Shown here one piece after another: positions 46,738-55,969 of a DNA stretch of 64,000 nt; position 1 is the first letter of the stretch, and every line of letters begins with the position of its first letter. Source of the DNA: Promicromonospora iranensis (GTDB lineage Bacteria; Actinomycetota; Actinomycetes; Actinomycetales; Cellulomonadaceae). The translations under genes were made by a program, and so were the position numbers. The notes under the pieces are model-generated. The model had not been told where the DNA came from, ran no database searches, and saw nothing but the letters and a program-made list of their open reading frames with translations. Where the stretch lies: positions 310,001 to 374,000 of the forward strand of contig NZ_JAJQMN010000003.1 of the NCBI RefSeq assembly GCF_028994775.1. The letters run 5' to 3'.

Positions 46738-47736
46738 ATGCGCACGAACCACTCCGGACCGAAGCGCCGCCGCTGGCCGACAGTCCTGCTGACCCTCGTC
46801 GCGGTGGTCTCGACGAGCGGACTGGCGCTGCTCGTCGCGACCGGCGGCCCCGCCGTCGGCCATTTCCGCTCGCCCGACGCGCGCCAGACCTACGCGGACG
46901 CGTACGCCGAGGCGCTGGACCGCCTACCCGAGCCCACGGAGACGCACGACATCGAGACGAGCTTCGGCACGGTCCGCGCCTACGCCTGGATCGCGAAGGG
47001 GCAGCGTGACACCACCCCCGTCGTCCTGCTTCCCGGGCGTTCGGCGGCCACGCCCATGTGGGGCGACAACCTGCCGCACTACGTCGAGCACCGCACCGTC
47101 TACGCCTTCGACGTCATCGGCGACACCGGCCTGTCCGAGCAGACGATCCCGATGCGCAACGTCGGGGACGCAGCACGGTGGGTGGACGAGGCGATGGCAG
47201 GCCTGGACATCGAGCGCGCCCACCTGATGGGCCACTCGCAGGGCGGCGGCCTGGCCGCCGCCGTCGCGGTGCGGCACCCGGAGCGACTGGCCAGCCTGAC
47301 GCTGATCGAGCCGGTCCTCACGCTGGGCTCGTTGCCCATCTCGGTGGTGGTCGACAGCATCCCGGCCTCGCTGCCGTTCCTCCCGCAGTCCTGGCGCGAA
47401 GCGGCCCTGAACCGCATCGGCGGCGTCACGGACGAGGAGGTCGACCCGGACGACCCGCTCGCCCGGATGATCGCCGTGGGTTCGCAGCACTACGACTCGT
47501 CGGGCCTGCCCAATCCCGTCCAGCTGACCGATGCGGAGCTGAAGGACCTGCCGATGCCGGTCTACGTGGCGATCGCGAGCGACTCCTCCCTGGCCGGCGG
47601 CGAGGCCGCGGACAAGGCCCAGCTGATCCCGGACGCCCAGGTGAAGATCTGGCCCGACACCACCCACTCGTTGCCGATGCAGGTTGCCCCGGCGCTCGAC
47701 GCCGAGCTGGAGGCGTTCTGGCGCACCCACGACTAA
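46738..47736 (+). CDS. Membrane-anchored or secreted alpha/beta hydrolase
   Basis: 332 residues. An N-terminal signal/anchor segment (VLLTLVAVVSTSGLALLVATG) comes first, then an alpha/beta hydrolase fold with VVLLPGRSAATPMW, YAFDVIGDTGLSE, nucleophile GHSQGGG (Ser about 165) and late His in DTTHSLPMQ. Nearest style: fluoroperoxidase/esterase-like hydrolases acting outside. GGAGGA site 7 nt before ATG. Presumably repressed by the divergent TetR. Confidence 0.85.
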   Translation: MRTNHSGPKRRRWPTVLLTLVAVVSTSGLALLVATGGPAVGHFRSPDARQTYADAYAEALDRLPEPTETHDIETSFGTVRAYAWIAKGQRDTTPVVLLPGRSAATPMWGDNLPHYVEHRTVYAFDVIGDTGLSEQTIPMRNVGDAARWVDEAMAGLDIERAHLMGHSQGGGLAAAVAVRHPERLASLTLIEPVLTLGSLPISVVVDSIPASLPFLPQSWREAALNRIGGVTDEEVDPDDPLARMIAVGSQHYDSSGLPNPVQLTDAELKDLPMPVYVAIASDSSLAGGEAADKAQLIPDAQVKIWPDTTHSLPMQVAPALDAELEAFWRTHD

Positions 47737-47773
47737 CCCCACCCAGGATCAGCCGAACGTAGGGGTAGTCGCT

Positions 47774-49009
47774 TCAGGCGCCTGCCAGCCGCTCCACCAC
47801 CCAGAAGAGAGCCACTCCCACGATCCCCGCGGTCGCCGCCCCGAGCACCCAGCGCGCGGCCCGCGGGGCCCGGACGCGCAGCAGCACGAGCAGGGGGAAC
47901 ACGAGGGCGATCATGCCGAGCTGCACCGCCTCGATGCCCACGTTGAAGGACAGCAGCGACCACAGCAGGGTCCACGACCAGGCAGCGTCGATGCCGAGCG
48001 CACCCGCGAAGCCGACGCCGTGCACCAGCCCGAAGACGAACACGACGGGCAGGCGCCACCGGTCCCAGGCCGTCAGCTGCTCCCGCGACCCGGCCGGCGG
48101 CCGCCACCGCAGCGCGTCCCGCACGGTGCCCGGGGACGCGCCGCCGGGCGCGCGCCAGATCAGATACAGGTCCACCGCCGCGACGACGGCGATGGACGCC
48201 GCGATCACCGGCTCCACCACGATCGCCGGCACCGAGACCACACCGAGAGCCGCGAGCAGGAACGTCACGGAGTGCGCGACGGTGAAGACGGTGGCGGTCC
48301 AGACGACGTCGCGCAGCCTGCGGGCGCCGATCAGCAGCGCCAGCAGGAACAGCACGTGGTCCAGCCCGAACAGCAGGTGCTCGCCGCCCAGCACGAAGAA
48401 CTCCCCCACCTGCTTGAGCAGGCGGTGCTCCCCCGTGGTGAGGGTGGGCGACGCCGCGGTCAGCACCGCGGAGCCCTCCTCGTCGTCCAGCGTGTACCGG
48501 ACGATCGTCTCGGTGGAGTGCACGAACGACTCGGCGTCCGGGAACAGGTTGCTGGAGACCTCGTGCACGCCCTCCGGCTCGCCGTCGCACGCGAAGGAGT
48601 AGGTCAGGGAGGCGTACGGCCGGTCCCCGCGCTCCACGACGTCGGCGGCGGTCAGAGCGGGGGCGCACGGTTCGCCGTCGTAGGCGACGATGAACCGGTC
48701 GGTGACGTACCCGTCGACGGCCCGCTCGTGCTCGTCGATCTGCGCGAGCTGGTCGGCCCGGCCCGTGGCCTCGTACGCCTCGGCCCGCAGCCACGCCGAC
48801 TTCATCAGCAGGTCGTACTCCAGGTCGAGCACCGCGGTGACGTCCGTCGTCGGGCCGCCGTCCGCCGTCGCACCACCCGCCGGAGCCGCGGGAGCCACCT
48901 CCGCGTAGACGTCGCTGGTCGCGTCGTGGGCCCACGCGGCCTGCCCGACGGCGGGGCTGCTCACCACTGCGAGCAGCCCCGCCAGGGCGACGGGGCGCCA
49001 GAACCTCAA
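47774..49009 (-). CDS. HupE/UreJ_2-like membrane protein with signal peptide
   Basis: 411 residues. Signal peptide (RPVALAGLLAVVSSPAVGQAAWA), an extracytoplasmic domain of about 160 residues, then six or so membrane segments with GEHLLFGLDHVLFLLALLIG and FTVAHSVTFLLAALGVVSVP, the HupE_UreJ_2 signature. Such proteins are suspected metal (Ni) permeases. The TTG start at 49007-49009 overlaps the upstream stop (TTGA); GTA-containing upstream residues cannot start. Coupling to the phosphoesterase gene suggests a joint function. Confidence 0.82.
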   Translation of the reverse strand: MRFWRPVALAGLLAVVSSPAVGQAAWAHDATSDVYAEVAPAAPAGGATADGGPTTDVTAVLDLEYDLLMKSAWLRAEAYEATGRADQLAQIDEHERAVDGYVTDRFIVAYDGEPCAPALTAADVVERGDRPYASLTYSFACDGEPEGVHEVSSNLFPDAESFVHSTETIVRYTLDDEEGSAVLTAASPTLTTGEHRLLKQVGEFFVLGGEHLLFGLDHVLFLLALLIGARRLRDVVWTATVFTVAHSVTFLLAALGVVSVPAIVVEPVIAASIAVVAAVDLYLIWRAPGGASPGTVRDALRWRPPAGSREQLTAWDRWRLPVVFVFGLVHGVGFAGALGIDAAWSWTLLWSLLSFNVGIEAVQLGMIALVFPLLVLLRVRAPRAARWVLGAATAGIVGVALFWVVERLAGA

Positions 49010-52000
49010 CGCCGCGCCGTGGTGAAGTACGCCGGCGGAGCCGTCGTGGTGCCGCCCCCGGAGGTGCGGGCCGTGACGAACCAGGCGTAGGTGCGGTCGG
49101 GCTTGAGACCGGTCCACCGGACCGAGGCGACCTCACCGGACGCGACGGTGTCCTCGCCGATCAGGTGCACCGGGTCGTACAGCACCACGGACTCGGTGGT
49201 GAACGACGTGGTGCGTGAGGTCAGGTCGACCGGCAGCACCATGTTGTCCTCGAGCCCGTTGTACCGCTGGTCCTCGTCGTACTCGGTGGCGCCGAACTCG
49301 CCCAGCAGCGGCGAGTAGGTGTCGATGGAGACCTCGCCGCGGTCGACGTCGAACTGCAGCATGCGGAAGAACGACGCGCCCAGGCGGAGCCGGTCGGTCG
49401 GCTGGTAGCCGCCGATCTCGGTGAGGCCCAGCTGGTCCGCGGACACCGTGTAGAACTGGTAGTCCGCGAGCAGCTCGACCACGCCGCCGCCGATGTCGCC
49501 GACCACCGGCGGGCGCACGTTGGTGCCCACGCCGTGGCGGTGCCCGGCGAGCACCATGAAGACGTTCGGGTTGTCCTTGACGAGCAGGTTGTACAGCAGC
49601 GGCCCGTCCGACCCACCGAAGTTGGCGCCGCGCCCGTCGGGTGACGTGGACGGCTCCAGGTAGTCGTGGGTGAGCAGGATCCCGTTGCGGTCGGAGTAGC
49701 GGTCGAAGATCTCCGCCGCCCACTCGGCCTCGTCCCGCGTCACGCCGTAGGACAGGCCCACCACCACGAAGTCGAGGCCGCCGGCCGAGAACAGGTCGTA
49801 GTGGTTCTCGTTCGAGCCGGGCGTCATGGACCCGCCATAGGTGGCGTTCTCCCAGCCCTCGGCGAGCTCCTCGTAACGGTCCGGCCCGAAATGCTCGTCG
49901 AACAGCTCCGGGTTCTTGCCCGACTGGTTGTCGTGGTTGCCCGCGACGACGCCGTTGGGGATGCCCGCCGCGTCGATCCGGCCCTGGGCCTCCGAGGCGA
50001 ACTCGAACTCGCCCGCCACCTGCTCCTCGAGCTCCGGCGGGATCGCCCGGATGTTGTTCTCGGTGATGTCGCCGGTGTGCGCCACGTACGCGATCTTGCG
50101 CTCCTCGGCGTTGTCGACGATCCAGTCCATGACGCTCGTGTAGGCACTGCCCCACACGGCGCGCTCCTCGGCCGTCTCCTGCTCGACGGCGCCCTCGGAC
50201 AGGTACTGCGTGTCCGTGTAGTGGACCATCGAGAAGTCGTACCCGGCGGGGTCGGCGAACGCGTCCGGGTCCCCGGCGTCGATGTCGTCGGCGAAGGGGT
50301 CCTCACCTGTGACCATCGCGTGGACCTTGCCACGGTGCACGTAGTCGCGGGTCACGGCACCCTCCAGCACGGTGTGCCCGTCGACCGCACCGCGTGCGGA
50401 CGCGACGACGTCCCACGCCTCGGTGTCCGGGTTCCAGGCGCGCAGGCTGACCAGGCGGGCCGGGTCGGCCGTGCCCTCCCAGCGCAGCACCGGCGCCTCG
50501 ACCTTGCCGCGGACCGGCACGTCGAACCGCTGGTAGGTGACGTCACCCGACGCGGGCGAGTCCGCGGACCGGCCGTCGCCCGGCTCCAGGCCCTTGGTGC
50601 TCAGCCTCTGCTGGCCCGGGACCTGGAGAGCGGTCGGCACGCCGTCGCTCTCGCCCTGCCAGGCGTTGGTCGGGGTGAGGATCTCGGCGCTGGAGAAGGT
50701 GGTGGTGACCTTGCCGCCGTCGGGCTCCGCGACCTTCGTGCTCAGTGTCGCCGTGCGGCCCACGTCCGACGTGCCCGACGCCGGTGCGACGTCGGCCGGC
50801 ACGTCCGGGATCCCGGCGCTGACGAACGGGATCTCGTGGGTGACCTCGTTGCCGATGCCGTCCGTCGCCGAGACCTCGAGCATGTGGCGGCCGGCGGAGA
50901 GACCGGGACCGACCAGGTCGCCCACGGCGATCTTCTTCCCGTCCAGCGTGAGGTCGGGACCCTGCACGACGCCGGAGGCGTCGTCCACCGACACCGCGAG
51001 CGGCACGCTGCTCGTGAGCCGGTCGCCCTTGGCAGGCGTCGCGGAGACGAGCGCCGGGCCGGTGTTGTCGGTGAACAGGGCGCGGGTGGCGGTCTCCCCG
51101 GTGGTCGACGTCGCGGCGAGCTCGTGCTCGCCGTCGGCCAGCTCGGCGGTGTCGAGCTGCGTGATCAGGCCGCGCGCGGGAGCGTCGACGTGGAAGACCC
51201 AGTCGACCTCGACCTCGGGGTTCACGTTGCTCCCGCAATTACCGTCCCCGATGTTGTGGCTCGCGCGCATGCTGACGTGCGTCGCCGTGCCCTCGGCAGG
51301 GGTGAGCACGGGGTTCGTCAGCGTGTAGTCGTCGCGGTTGTCGCCGCACGAGCTGCCGTACAGGGTGCCGGCGACCACGTCGATCCGGTTCCAGCCCGCC
51401 AGGAGCCACTCGTTCGGGACGGTGATCTCGGCGCGCTCGGACACGTAGTCCCGCTCGTCCATGGTGAGCTCGTGCCCGTTGATCTCCAGGTACGAGCCGT
51501 ACCGCGCCTCCATCGAGTTGGAGCCCACGTCGAAGGCCAGCACCGCGTCGCCCGCGCCCAGCGACGGGTGCTGGGTGACCGCGGGTGCATCGATCGTGTA
51601 CGTGAGCGCGACCTCACGCAGCAGGCTGTCGTCGGTTCCGCAGTTCCCGTCGCCCAGCGCGTAGGAGTCGGCGACGCCGTGTCCCGTGACCGTGGCGCCG
51701 TCGAACGCCAGGTCGAGGCCGGAGATCACGAAATCGTCGAGGTTGGCACCGCAGGACGACGCGTAGTCGCCGGCCACCAGCGTGATCGCGTTGTCGCCCG
51801 GGACGAGCAGGCTCGCCGGGATCGTGACATCCACCCGCTCGCTCGCCCAGTCGCCGCCGAGCTCGACGCGCGAGCCGTTGACCAGCAGGAAGTTGTGGTA
51901 CGCATCGTCGATGGAGTTCGCGCCGACGTCGAACGAGAAGATGGCGGCGCCGTTGCCGAGAGTGGGCAGCGATTCGGGCTCACCGCCGTCGAGCAGCAGG

Positions 52001-52926
52001 TCGGCGACGCCGCCGTCAGCACCCGCGGGACGGGCGGCAGCGACGGCCACCGTGCCGTTGGCGAGCGTGCCGTCGACCGGGGTGAGGCGCGGGGCACCCG
52101 TCGGGGCGTTGTTCACGCGGACCTCGTGGGCCGTCGTGTCGCCGTCGGCGCTGCGGGCCTCGATGGTGTGCTTGCCGTTCGCCAGCGTCGTGGTGTCGAG
52201 GTCGGCCCGCAGGCCGGTGGTGCCCTGCGGGTCGCCCTGCACGAAGAACGAGAGCTCGGCACGCAGGAGCAGGCTGGTGTTGCTGCCGCAGCTGCCGTCG
52301 CCGAACGCGTAGGTGTACTCGTTCTCCTCGCCGTCGGCGGTCTCGCCGAGCGGCTCGAGCGTGAAGTCCGAGAGAACGAAGTCGTCGTGGTTCGCGCCGC
52401 AGCTGGTGTCGAACGTTCCCGCGACCACCTCGACGGTGTTCTCGCCGGTCACGAGGTACTCGTTGGGGACCTCCAGCTCGACGCGCTCGCTCACGGCGTC
52501 GGGCAGGTAGATGGGCTCCGAGCCGTTGACCGACACGTAGCTCTTGTAGCGCGCCTCCGTCGAGTTGCTCCCGACGGTGTAGCCGAGGATCGACGTGCCC
52601 AGCGTCTCGGTGGCGCCGGGCACGTCCACGCCGTCGACGGTGAGGCGCTCGACGTCGTCGCCGGGCGCGACGGGCACCGCCGCGACGGGCACCGTCCCCT
52701 CGAGAAACTCGCCGTCGGCCGGCGTGAGGACCGGGCCGCCGGCTGCGGGAGCCGCCGGCTCGTGCGGCGCGGTCGCGGTCCGGCCGGCCGCGGTGCGGCC
52801 GGTGTCCGCAGGGGCGGCGGACGACGACGTCGCGACCCACCCCGTCATCGCGAGCGTGGCCGCTGTGACCGCCGCGACGAGAGCGGCCTGCTGCCGGCCC
52901 CGCTGTTTCCTGGTGACTGGCCGCAT
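49006..52926 (-). CDS. Large secreted metallophosphoesterase with three repeat modules
   Basis: 1306 residues. Signal peptide, then three related modules at about 117-235, 330-445 and 465-580, each with VG(S/A)NS near the start, CG(A/D)N-x-DD(F/Y) in the middle and GDG(S/N)CG near the end. Ig-like and linker segments follow. The calcineurin-type phosphoesterase domain begins at about residue 895 with HYTDTQ, then HTGDITEN, GNHDN (about 995), LTHDY and GHRHG. A fibronectin-like part ends the protein. Probably hydrolyses phosphoesters outside the cell. ATG at 52924-52926 with GGGAGGA upstream. Confidence 0.9.
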   Translation of the reverse strand: MRPVTRKQRGRQQAALVAAVTAATLAMTGWVATSSSAAPADTGRTAAGRTATAPHEPAAPAAGGPVLTPADGEFLEGTVPVAAVPVAPGDDVERLTVDGVDVPGATETLGTSILGYTVGSNSTEARYKSYVSVNGSEPIYLPDAVSERVELEVPNEYLVTGENTVEVVAGTFDTSCGANHDDFVLSDFTLEPLGETADGEENEYTYAFGDGSCGSNTSLLLRAELSFFVQGDPQGTTGLRADLDTTTLANGKHTIEARSADGDTTAHEVRVNNAPTGAPRLTPVDGTLANGTVAVAAARPAGADGGVADLLLDGGEPESLPTLGNGAAIFSFDVGANSIDDAYHNFLLVNGSRVELGGDWASERVDVTIPASLLVPGDNAITLVAGDYASSCGANLDDFVISGLDLAFDGATVTGHGVADSYALGDGNCGTDDSLLREVALTYTIDAPAVTQHPSLGAGDAVLAFDVGSNSMEARYGSYLEINGHELTMDERDYVSERAEITVPNEWLLAGWNRIDVVAGTLYGSSCGDNRDDYTLTNPVLTPAEGTATHVSMRASHNIGDGNCGSNVNPEVEVDWVFHVDAPARGLITQLDTAELADGEHELAATSTTGETATRALFTDNTGPALVSATPAKGDRLTSSVPLAVSVDDASGVVQGPDLTLDGKKIAVGDLVGPGLSAGRHMLEVSATDGIGNEVTHEIPFVSAGIPDVPADVAPASGTSDVGRTATLSTKVAEPDGGKVTTTFSSAEILTPTNAWQGESDGVPTALQVPGQQRLSTKGLEPGDGRSADSPASGDVTYQRFDVPVRGKVEAPVLRWEGTADPARLVSLRAWNPDTEAWDVVASARGAVDGHTVLEGAVTRDYVHRGKVHAMVTGEDPFADDIDAGDPDAFADPAGYDFSMVHYTDTQYLSEGAVEQETAEERAVWGSAYTSVMDWIVDNAEERKIAYVAHTGDITENNIRAIPPELEEQVAGEFEFASEAQGRIDAAGIPNGVVAGNHDNQSGKNPELFDEHFGPDRYEELAEGWENATYGGSMTPGSNENHYDLFSAGGLDFVVVGLSYGVTRDEAEWAAEIFDRYSDRNGILLTHDYLEPSTSPDGRGANFGGSDGPLLYNLLVKDNPNVFMVLAGHRHGVGTNVRPPVVGDIGGGVVELLADYQFYTVSADQLGLTEIGGYQPTDRLRLGASFFRMLQFDVDRGEVSIDTYSPLLGEFGATEYDEDQRYNGLEDNMVLPVDLTSRTTSFTTESVVLYDPVHLIGEDTVASGEVASVRWTGLKPDRTYAWFVTARTSGGGTTTAPPAYFTTARR

Positions 52927-53130
52927 GGCCGTCCTCCCTGTGCTCCGTGAAAGGTGGACGGCTCTGAGCACGCCCGGAGGCCAACCTGGACCGGGCGGGT
53001 GAACGGAACGGGATCAGCAGGCGACAACCGGACAAACTGTCCACCCGTTCGGCTGAAACCCCAGGTCAGCGGGCACGCTGCGGGTGGGTGAACTTGGACC
53101 GCCGGCAGCGCGGATCAGGAACGGGAACGG

Positions 53131-53160
53131 CGAAGGCCCCCACCGTGGTGGGGGCCTTCG
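53131..53160 (-). terminator. 14-bp hairpin downstream of the tRNA-Lys genes
   Basis: CGAAGGCCCCCACC, loop GT, GGTGGGGGCCTTCG, 5 bp past the 3' end of the first tRNA-Lys. It likely ends the tRNA transcript. Confidence 0.85.
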
Positions 53161-53165
53161 CCGTG

Positions 53166-53241
<76 letters not shown>

Positions 53242-53346
53242 CTGCGACGGAAAGATTACCAGGGCCTGAGCCCTCTGGCGCACCGGTTTACTCCGCCTCA
53301 CGACGGTCCGTGACCACCCTCGGGAGGGGGCCGCCGGACCGCCGTG

Positions 53347-53422
<76 letters not shown>

Positions 53423-53523
53423 CGCAACGGGGAGAAACACTACCAGGACCAGCACCGTCATCGGTAACCGAACGAACGGCCCGGCCCTGTGAACTGCGCG
53501 ACAGGCGGGCCGTCGGCCGACTG

Positions 53524-53901
53524 CTACAGGTACAGCCCCGTGGCGCCGTCCGCCTCGTCGCGCTCGGCCACGCCGTGCACGTCCCGCTCGCGCAGCAGCA
53601 CGTAGTCCTTGCCCGCCAGGTCCACCTCGGCACGCTCCTCGGGGTCGTACAGGACGCGGTCGCCGATGGCGACCTGCCGCACGTGCTCGCCCTTGGCCAC
53701 CACCGTCGCCCACGCGAGCCGCTTGGGCCCGACCGCGGTCGCCGGGATCACGAGACCGGCCGTCGACTGCCGCTCCGCCGAGTCCGTCTCGGGCTCGACC
53801 AGGAGCCGGTCGTGCAGCATGCGGATCGGGAGGCTGCCGGGCTTCGTCACAGTGTTCGACACAGCGTTCGACACAGCGTTCGTCACAGCGGGGGTGCTCA
53901 C
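53524..53901 (-). CDS. GroES-like (Cpn10) protein with repeat-coded N-terminal extension
   Basis: 125 residues. The core IRMLHDRLLVEPETDSAERQSTAGLVIPATA and VVAKGEHVRQVAIGDRVLYDPEERAEVDLAGKDYVLLRERDVHGVAE is a full Cpn10 pattern with the mobile loop shortened. No groEL neighbours, so it is an extra, not the housekeeping groES. The GTG start gives 24 extra residues built from a 12-nt repeat; a start at the ATG at 53818-53820 would give the bare core. Confidence 0.8.
   Translation of the reverse strand: MSTPAVTNAVSNAVSNTVTKPGSLPIRMLHDRLLVEPETDSAERQSTAGLVIPATAVGPKRLAWATVVAKGEHVRQVAIGDRVLYDPEERAEVDLAGKDYVLLRERDVHGVAERDEADGATGLYL
53842..53889. repeat. Four 12-nt repeats in the GroES-like gene
   Basis: Units read on the coding strand as GCTGTGACGAAC, GCTGTGTCGAAC twice and ACTGTGACGAAG, coding for (A/T)V(T/S)(N/K). 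Prone to slippage in whole codons. Confidence 0.8.
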
Positions 53902-53992
53902 AGGACAACGCTACGCGACCACCGGACGAGGCTGTCCACAGGTCCCGCCGGACGGACCGCCGTCGGCCCGCCGGGCGGCTACCGTTACGGGC

Positions 53993-54475
53993 ATGACCAC
54001 ACGTCTCGCACCCGGGGACAAGGCTCCCGACTTCACGCTCCCGACCGCCGACGGCGCGACCGTCCGCCTCGCCGACCTGGCCCAGAACACGACCAAGGGC
54101 GTCATCGTGTACTTCTACCCGGCCGCCGCGACGCCGGGCTGCACCAAGGAGGCCTGCGACTTCCGCGACTCCGAGGCATCGCTGCTCGGCGCGGGCTACG
54201 CCGTCGTCGGCATCTCGCCCGACAAGGTGTCGAAGCTGGCCAAGTTCGCCGACGCCGAGTCGCTGACCTTCCCGCTCGCGTCCGACGAGGACCACACGAC
54301 GCTGGAGGCGTACGGCGCCTGGGGCGAGAAGCAGAACTACGGCAAGACGTACGTCGGCGTCATCCGCTCCACCGTCGTGGTGAACCCGGACCTGACGGTG
54401 GCCGAGTCCTTCTACAACGTGAAGGCGACCGGTCACGTGGCCCGGATCCGCAAGGTTCTCGGGCTCGATGACTGA
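53993..54475 (+). CDS. bcp: Thioredoxin-dependent peroxiredoxin, Bcp/PrxQ type
   Basis: 160 residues. LAPGDKAPDFTLPTADGATVRL, VYFYPAAATPGCTKEACDFRD with the peroxidatic Cys (about 48) and resolving Cys (about 53), and FPLASDEDHTTLEAYGAWGEK. Reduces peroxides with thioredoxin electrons. ATG at 53993; TACCGT 7 bp upstream could be a leaderless -10. Confidence 0.93.
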   Translation: MTTRLAPGDKAPDFTLPTADGATVRLADLAQNTTKGVIVYFYPAAATPGCTKEACDFRDSEASLLGAGYAVVGISPDKVSKLAKFADAESLTFPLASDEDHTTLEAYGAWGEKQNYGKTYVGVIRSTVVVNPDLTVAESFYNVKATGHVARIRKVLGLDD

Positions 54476-54562
54476 GACGGAGGTGCAGCGCAGGCTGGGA
54501 GCCGAGGAACGAGGCACCCGGCCGGAGCGGAACCGCAGGATCAGGCACGGAAGGCACAGTTG

Positions 54563-55774
54563 ATGGGCTCGCCCGCCGACCTGCTCGACGTCGACTCGGA
54601 GCTGAGCGACGCGGAGCTGGCCACCCGGGACCGGGTGCGGGAGTTCGTGGACCGCCGCGTCCGCCCGAACATCGCGCGCTGGTTCGCCGACGCGCACTTC
54701 CCGCGCGAGCTGGTTCCCGAGTTCGGCGAGCTCGGCCTGCTCGGCATGCACCTGGACGGGTACGGCTGCGCCGGCCGGTCCGCCGTCGAGTACGGGCTGG
54801 CGGTGCAGGAGCTGGAGGCCGGCGACTCCGGCATCCGCACCTTCGTCTCGGTGCAGGGCTCGCTGGCGATGTCGGCGATCCACAAGCACGGCTCCGAGGA
54901 GCAGAAGCAGCGGTGGCTCCCTCGCATGGCGACCGGCGAGGTGGTGGGCTGCTTCGGGCTCACCGAGCCGGGCGCGGGCTCCGACCCGGCGAGCATGACC
55001 ACGCGCGCCCGGTTCGAGCCGGGCAGCGAGGGCGGCGACTCCGGCGGCGAGTGGGTGCTGGACGGCGCCAAGCGCTGGATCGGCATGGCCTCGTTCGCGG
55101 ACATCGCGATCATCTGGGCCAAGGTCGCCGAAGCGCAGGAGGGTGGCGGCGCACGGGACCGGGTGCGCGGCTTCATCGTGCCGACGTCGGCCCCGGGGTT
55201 CACCGCGGTGCCGATCGAGCCGAAGCTGTCGATGCGCGCGTCCGTGCAGTGCGACATCACGCTGGACGGCGTGCGGGTGCCCGCGGACGCCCTGCTGCCC
55301 GAGCATCCCGGTCTGGCGGGGCCGTTCGCCTGCCTGGACGAGGCGCGCTACGGCATCGTGTGGGGCACGGTCGGTGCCGCACGGGACTCCTTCGAGGCCG
55401 CGCTGGCCTACGCCAAGGAACGCGAGCAGTTCGGCACGCCGATCGCGGGCTTCCAGCTCACGCAGGCCAAGCTCGTCGACATGGCGCTGGAGATCACCAA
55501 GGCCCAGCTCGTGGCGCTGCGCCTCGGCCGGCTCAAGGACGCCGGGCGCCTGGAGGGGCACATGATCTCGGCGGGCAAGCTGAACAACGCCCGCATCGCC
55601 ATCAACATCTGCCGGGAGGCGCGCACGGTGCTGGGCGGCAACGGCATCACGCTGGACCACTCACCGATGCGGCACGCCAGCAACCTGGAGTCGGTGCGCA
55701 CGTACGAGGGCACCGACGAGGTCCACACGCTGGTGCTCGGGCGACACATCACGGGGCTCGCCGCATTCCGCTGA
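54563..55774 (+). CDS. Acyl-CoA dehydrogenase, glutaryl-CoA dehydrogenase-like
   Basis: 403 residues. CFGLTEPGAGSDPASM FAD segment, KRWIGMASFADIAIIWAK, VPADALLPE, ERYGI-like ARYGIVWG, GGNGITLDHSPMRHASNLESVRTYEGTDEVHTLVLGR; the YEGTDEVH carries the catalytic Glu near residue 385. These motifs fit the GcdH group. A decarboxylating or plain dehydrogenating reaction cannot be told apart by eye. ATG at 54563 with GGAAGG; TTG at 54560 would add one residue. Confidence 0.9.
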   Translation: MGSPADLLDVDSELSDAELATRDRVREFVDRRVRPNIARWFADAHFPRELVPEFGELGLLGMHLDGYGCAGRSAVEYGLAVQELEAGDSGIRTFVSVQGSLAMSAIHKHGSEEQKQRWLPRMATGEVVGCFGLTEPGAGSDPASMTTRARFEPGSEGGDSGGEWVLDGAKRWIGMASFADIAIIWAKVAEAQEGGGARDRVRGFIVPTSAPGFTAVPIEPKLSMRASVQCDITLDGVRVPADALLPEHPGLAGPFACLDEARYGIVWGTVGAARDSFEAALAYAKEREQFGTPIAGFQLTQAKLVDMALEITKAQLVALRLGRLKDAGRLEGHMISAGKLNNARIAINICREARTVLGGNGITLDHSPMRHASNLESVRTYEGTDEVHTLVLGRHITGLAAFR

Positions 55775-55805
55775 CCTGCCCCTGGACCCGTAGACTGAGC
55801 GCCGC

Positions 55806-55887
55806 GCGCGAGTGGCGTAATTGGCAGCCGCGCCAGGTTTAGGTCCTGGTGTCTTCGGACGTGGGGGTTCGAGTCCCCCCTCGCGCA
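55806..55887 (+). tRNA. tRNA-Leu (anticodon TAG)
   Basis: Acceptor GCGCGAG/CTCGCGC, anticodon stem CCAGG/CCTGG around loop TTTAGGT, a long variable arm (TGTCTTCGGACG), T arm GGGGGTTCGAGTCCCCC. CCA is not encoded. Confidence 0.95.
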
Positions 55888-55903
55888 CAGCGGCCCGGCA
55901 GAC

Positions 55904-55941
55904 GGCGACGGCCGCCTCCCCGTAAGGAGGCGGCCGTCGCC
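55904..55941. terminator. 16-bp perfect hairpin between tRNA-Leu and thioredoxin gene
   Basis: GGCGACGGCCGCCTCC (55904-55919), loop CCGTAA, GGAGGCGGCCGTCGCC (55926-55941). It can end the tRNA transcript and the convergent trx transcript. Confidence 0.85.
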
Positions 55942-55969
55942 GCTGCTCAGCCCTACCGAGCCGGGCGGA

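Noticed and set aside
49666..52950. 1094-residue plus-strand frame opposite the metallophosphoesterase
   Set aside because: Val/Arg/Gly-rich mirror frame; the minus-strand gene has a signal peptide and active-site motifs.
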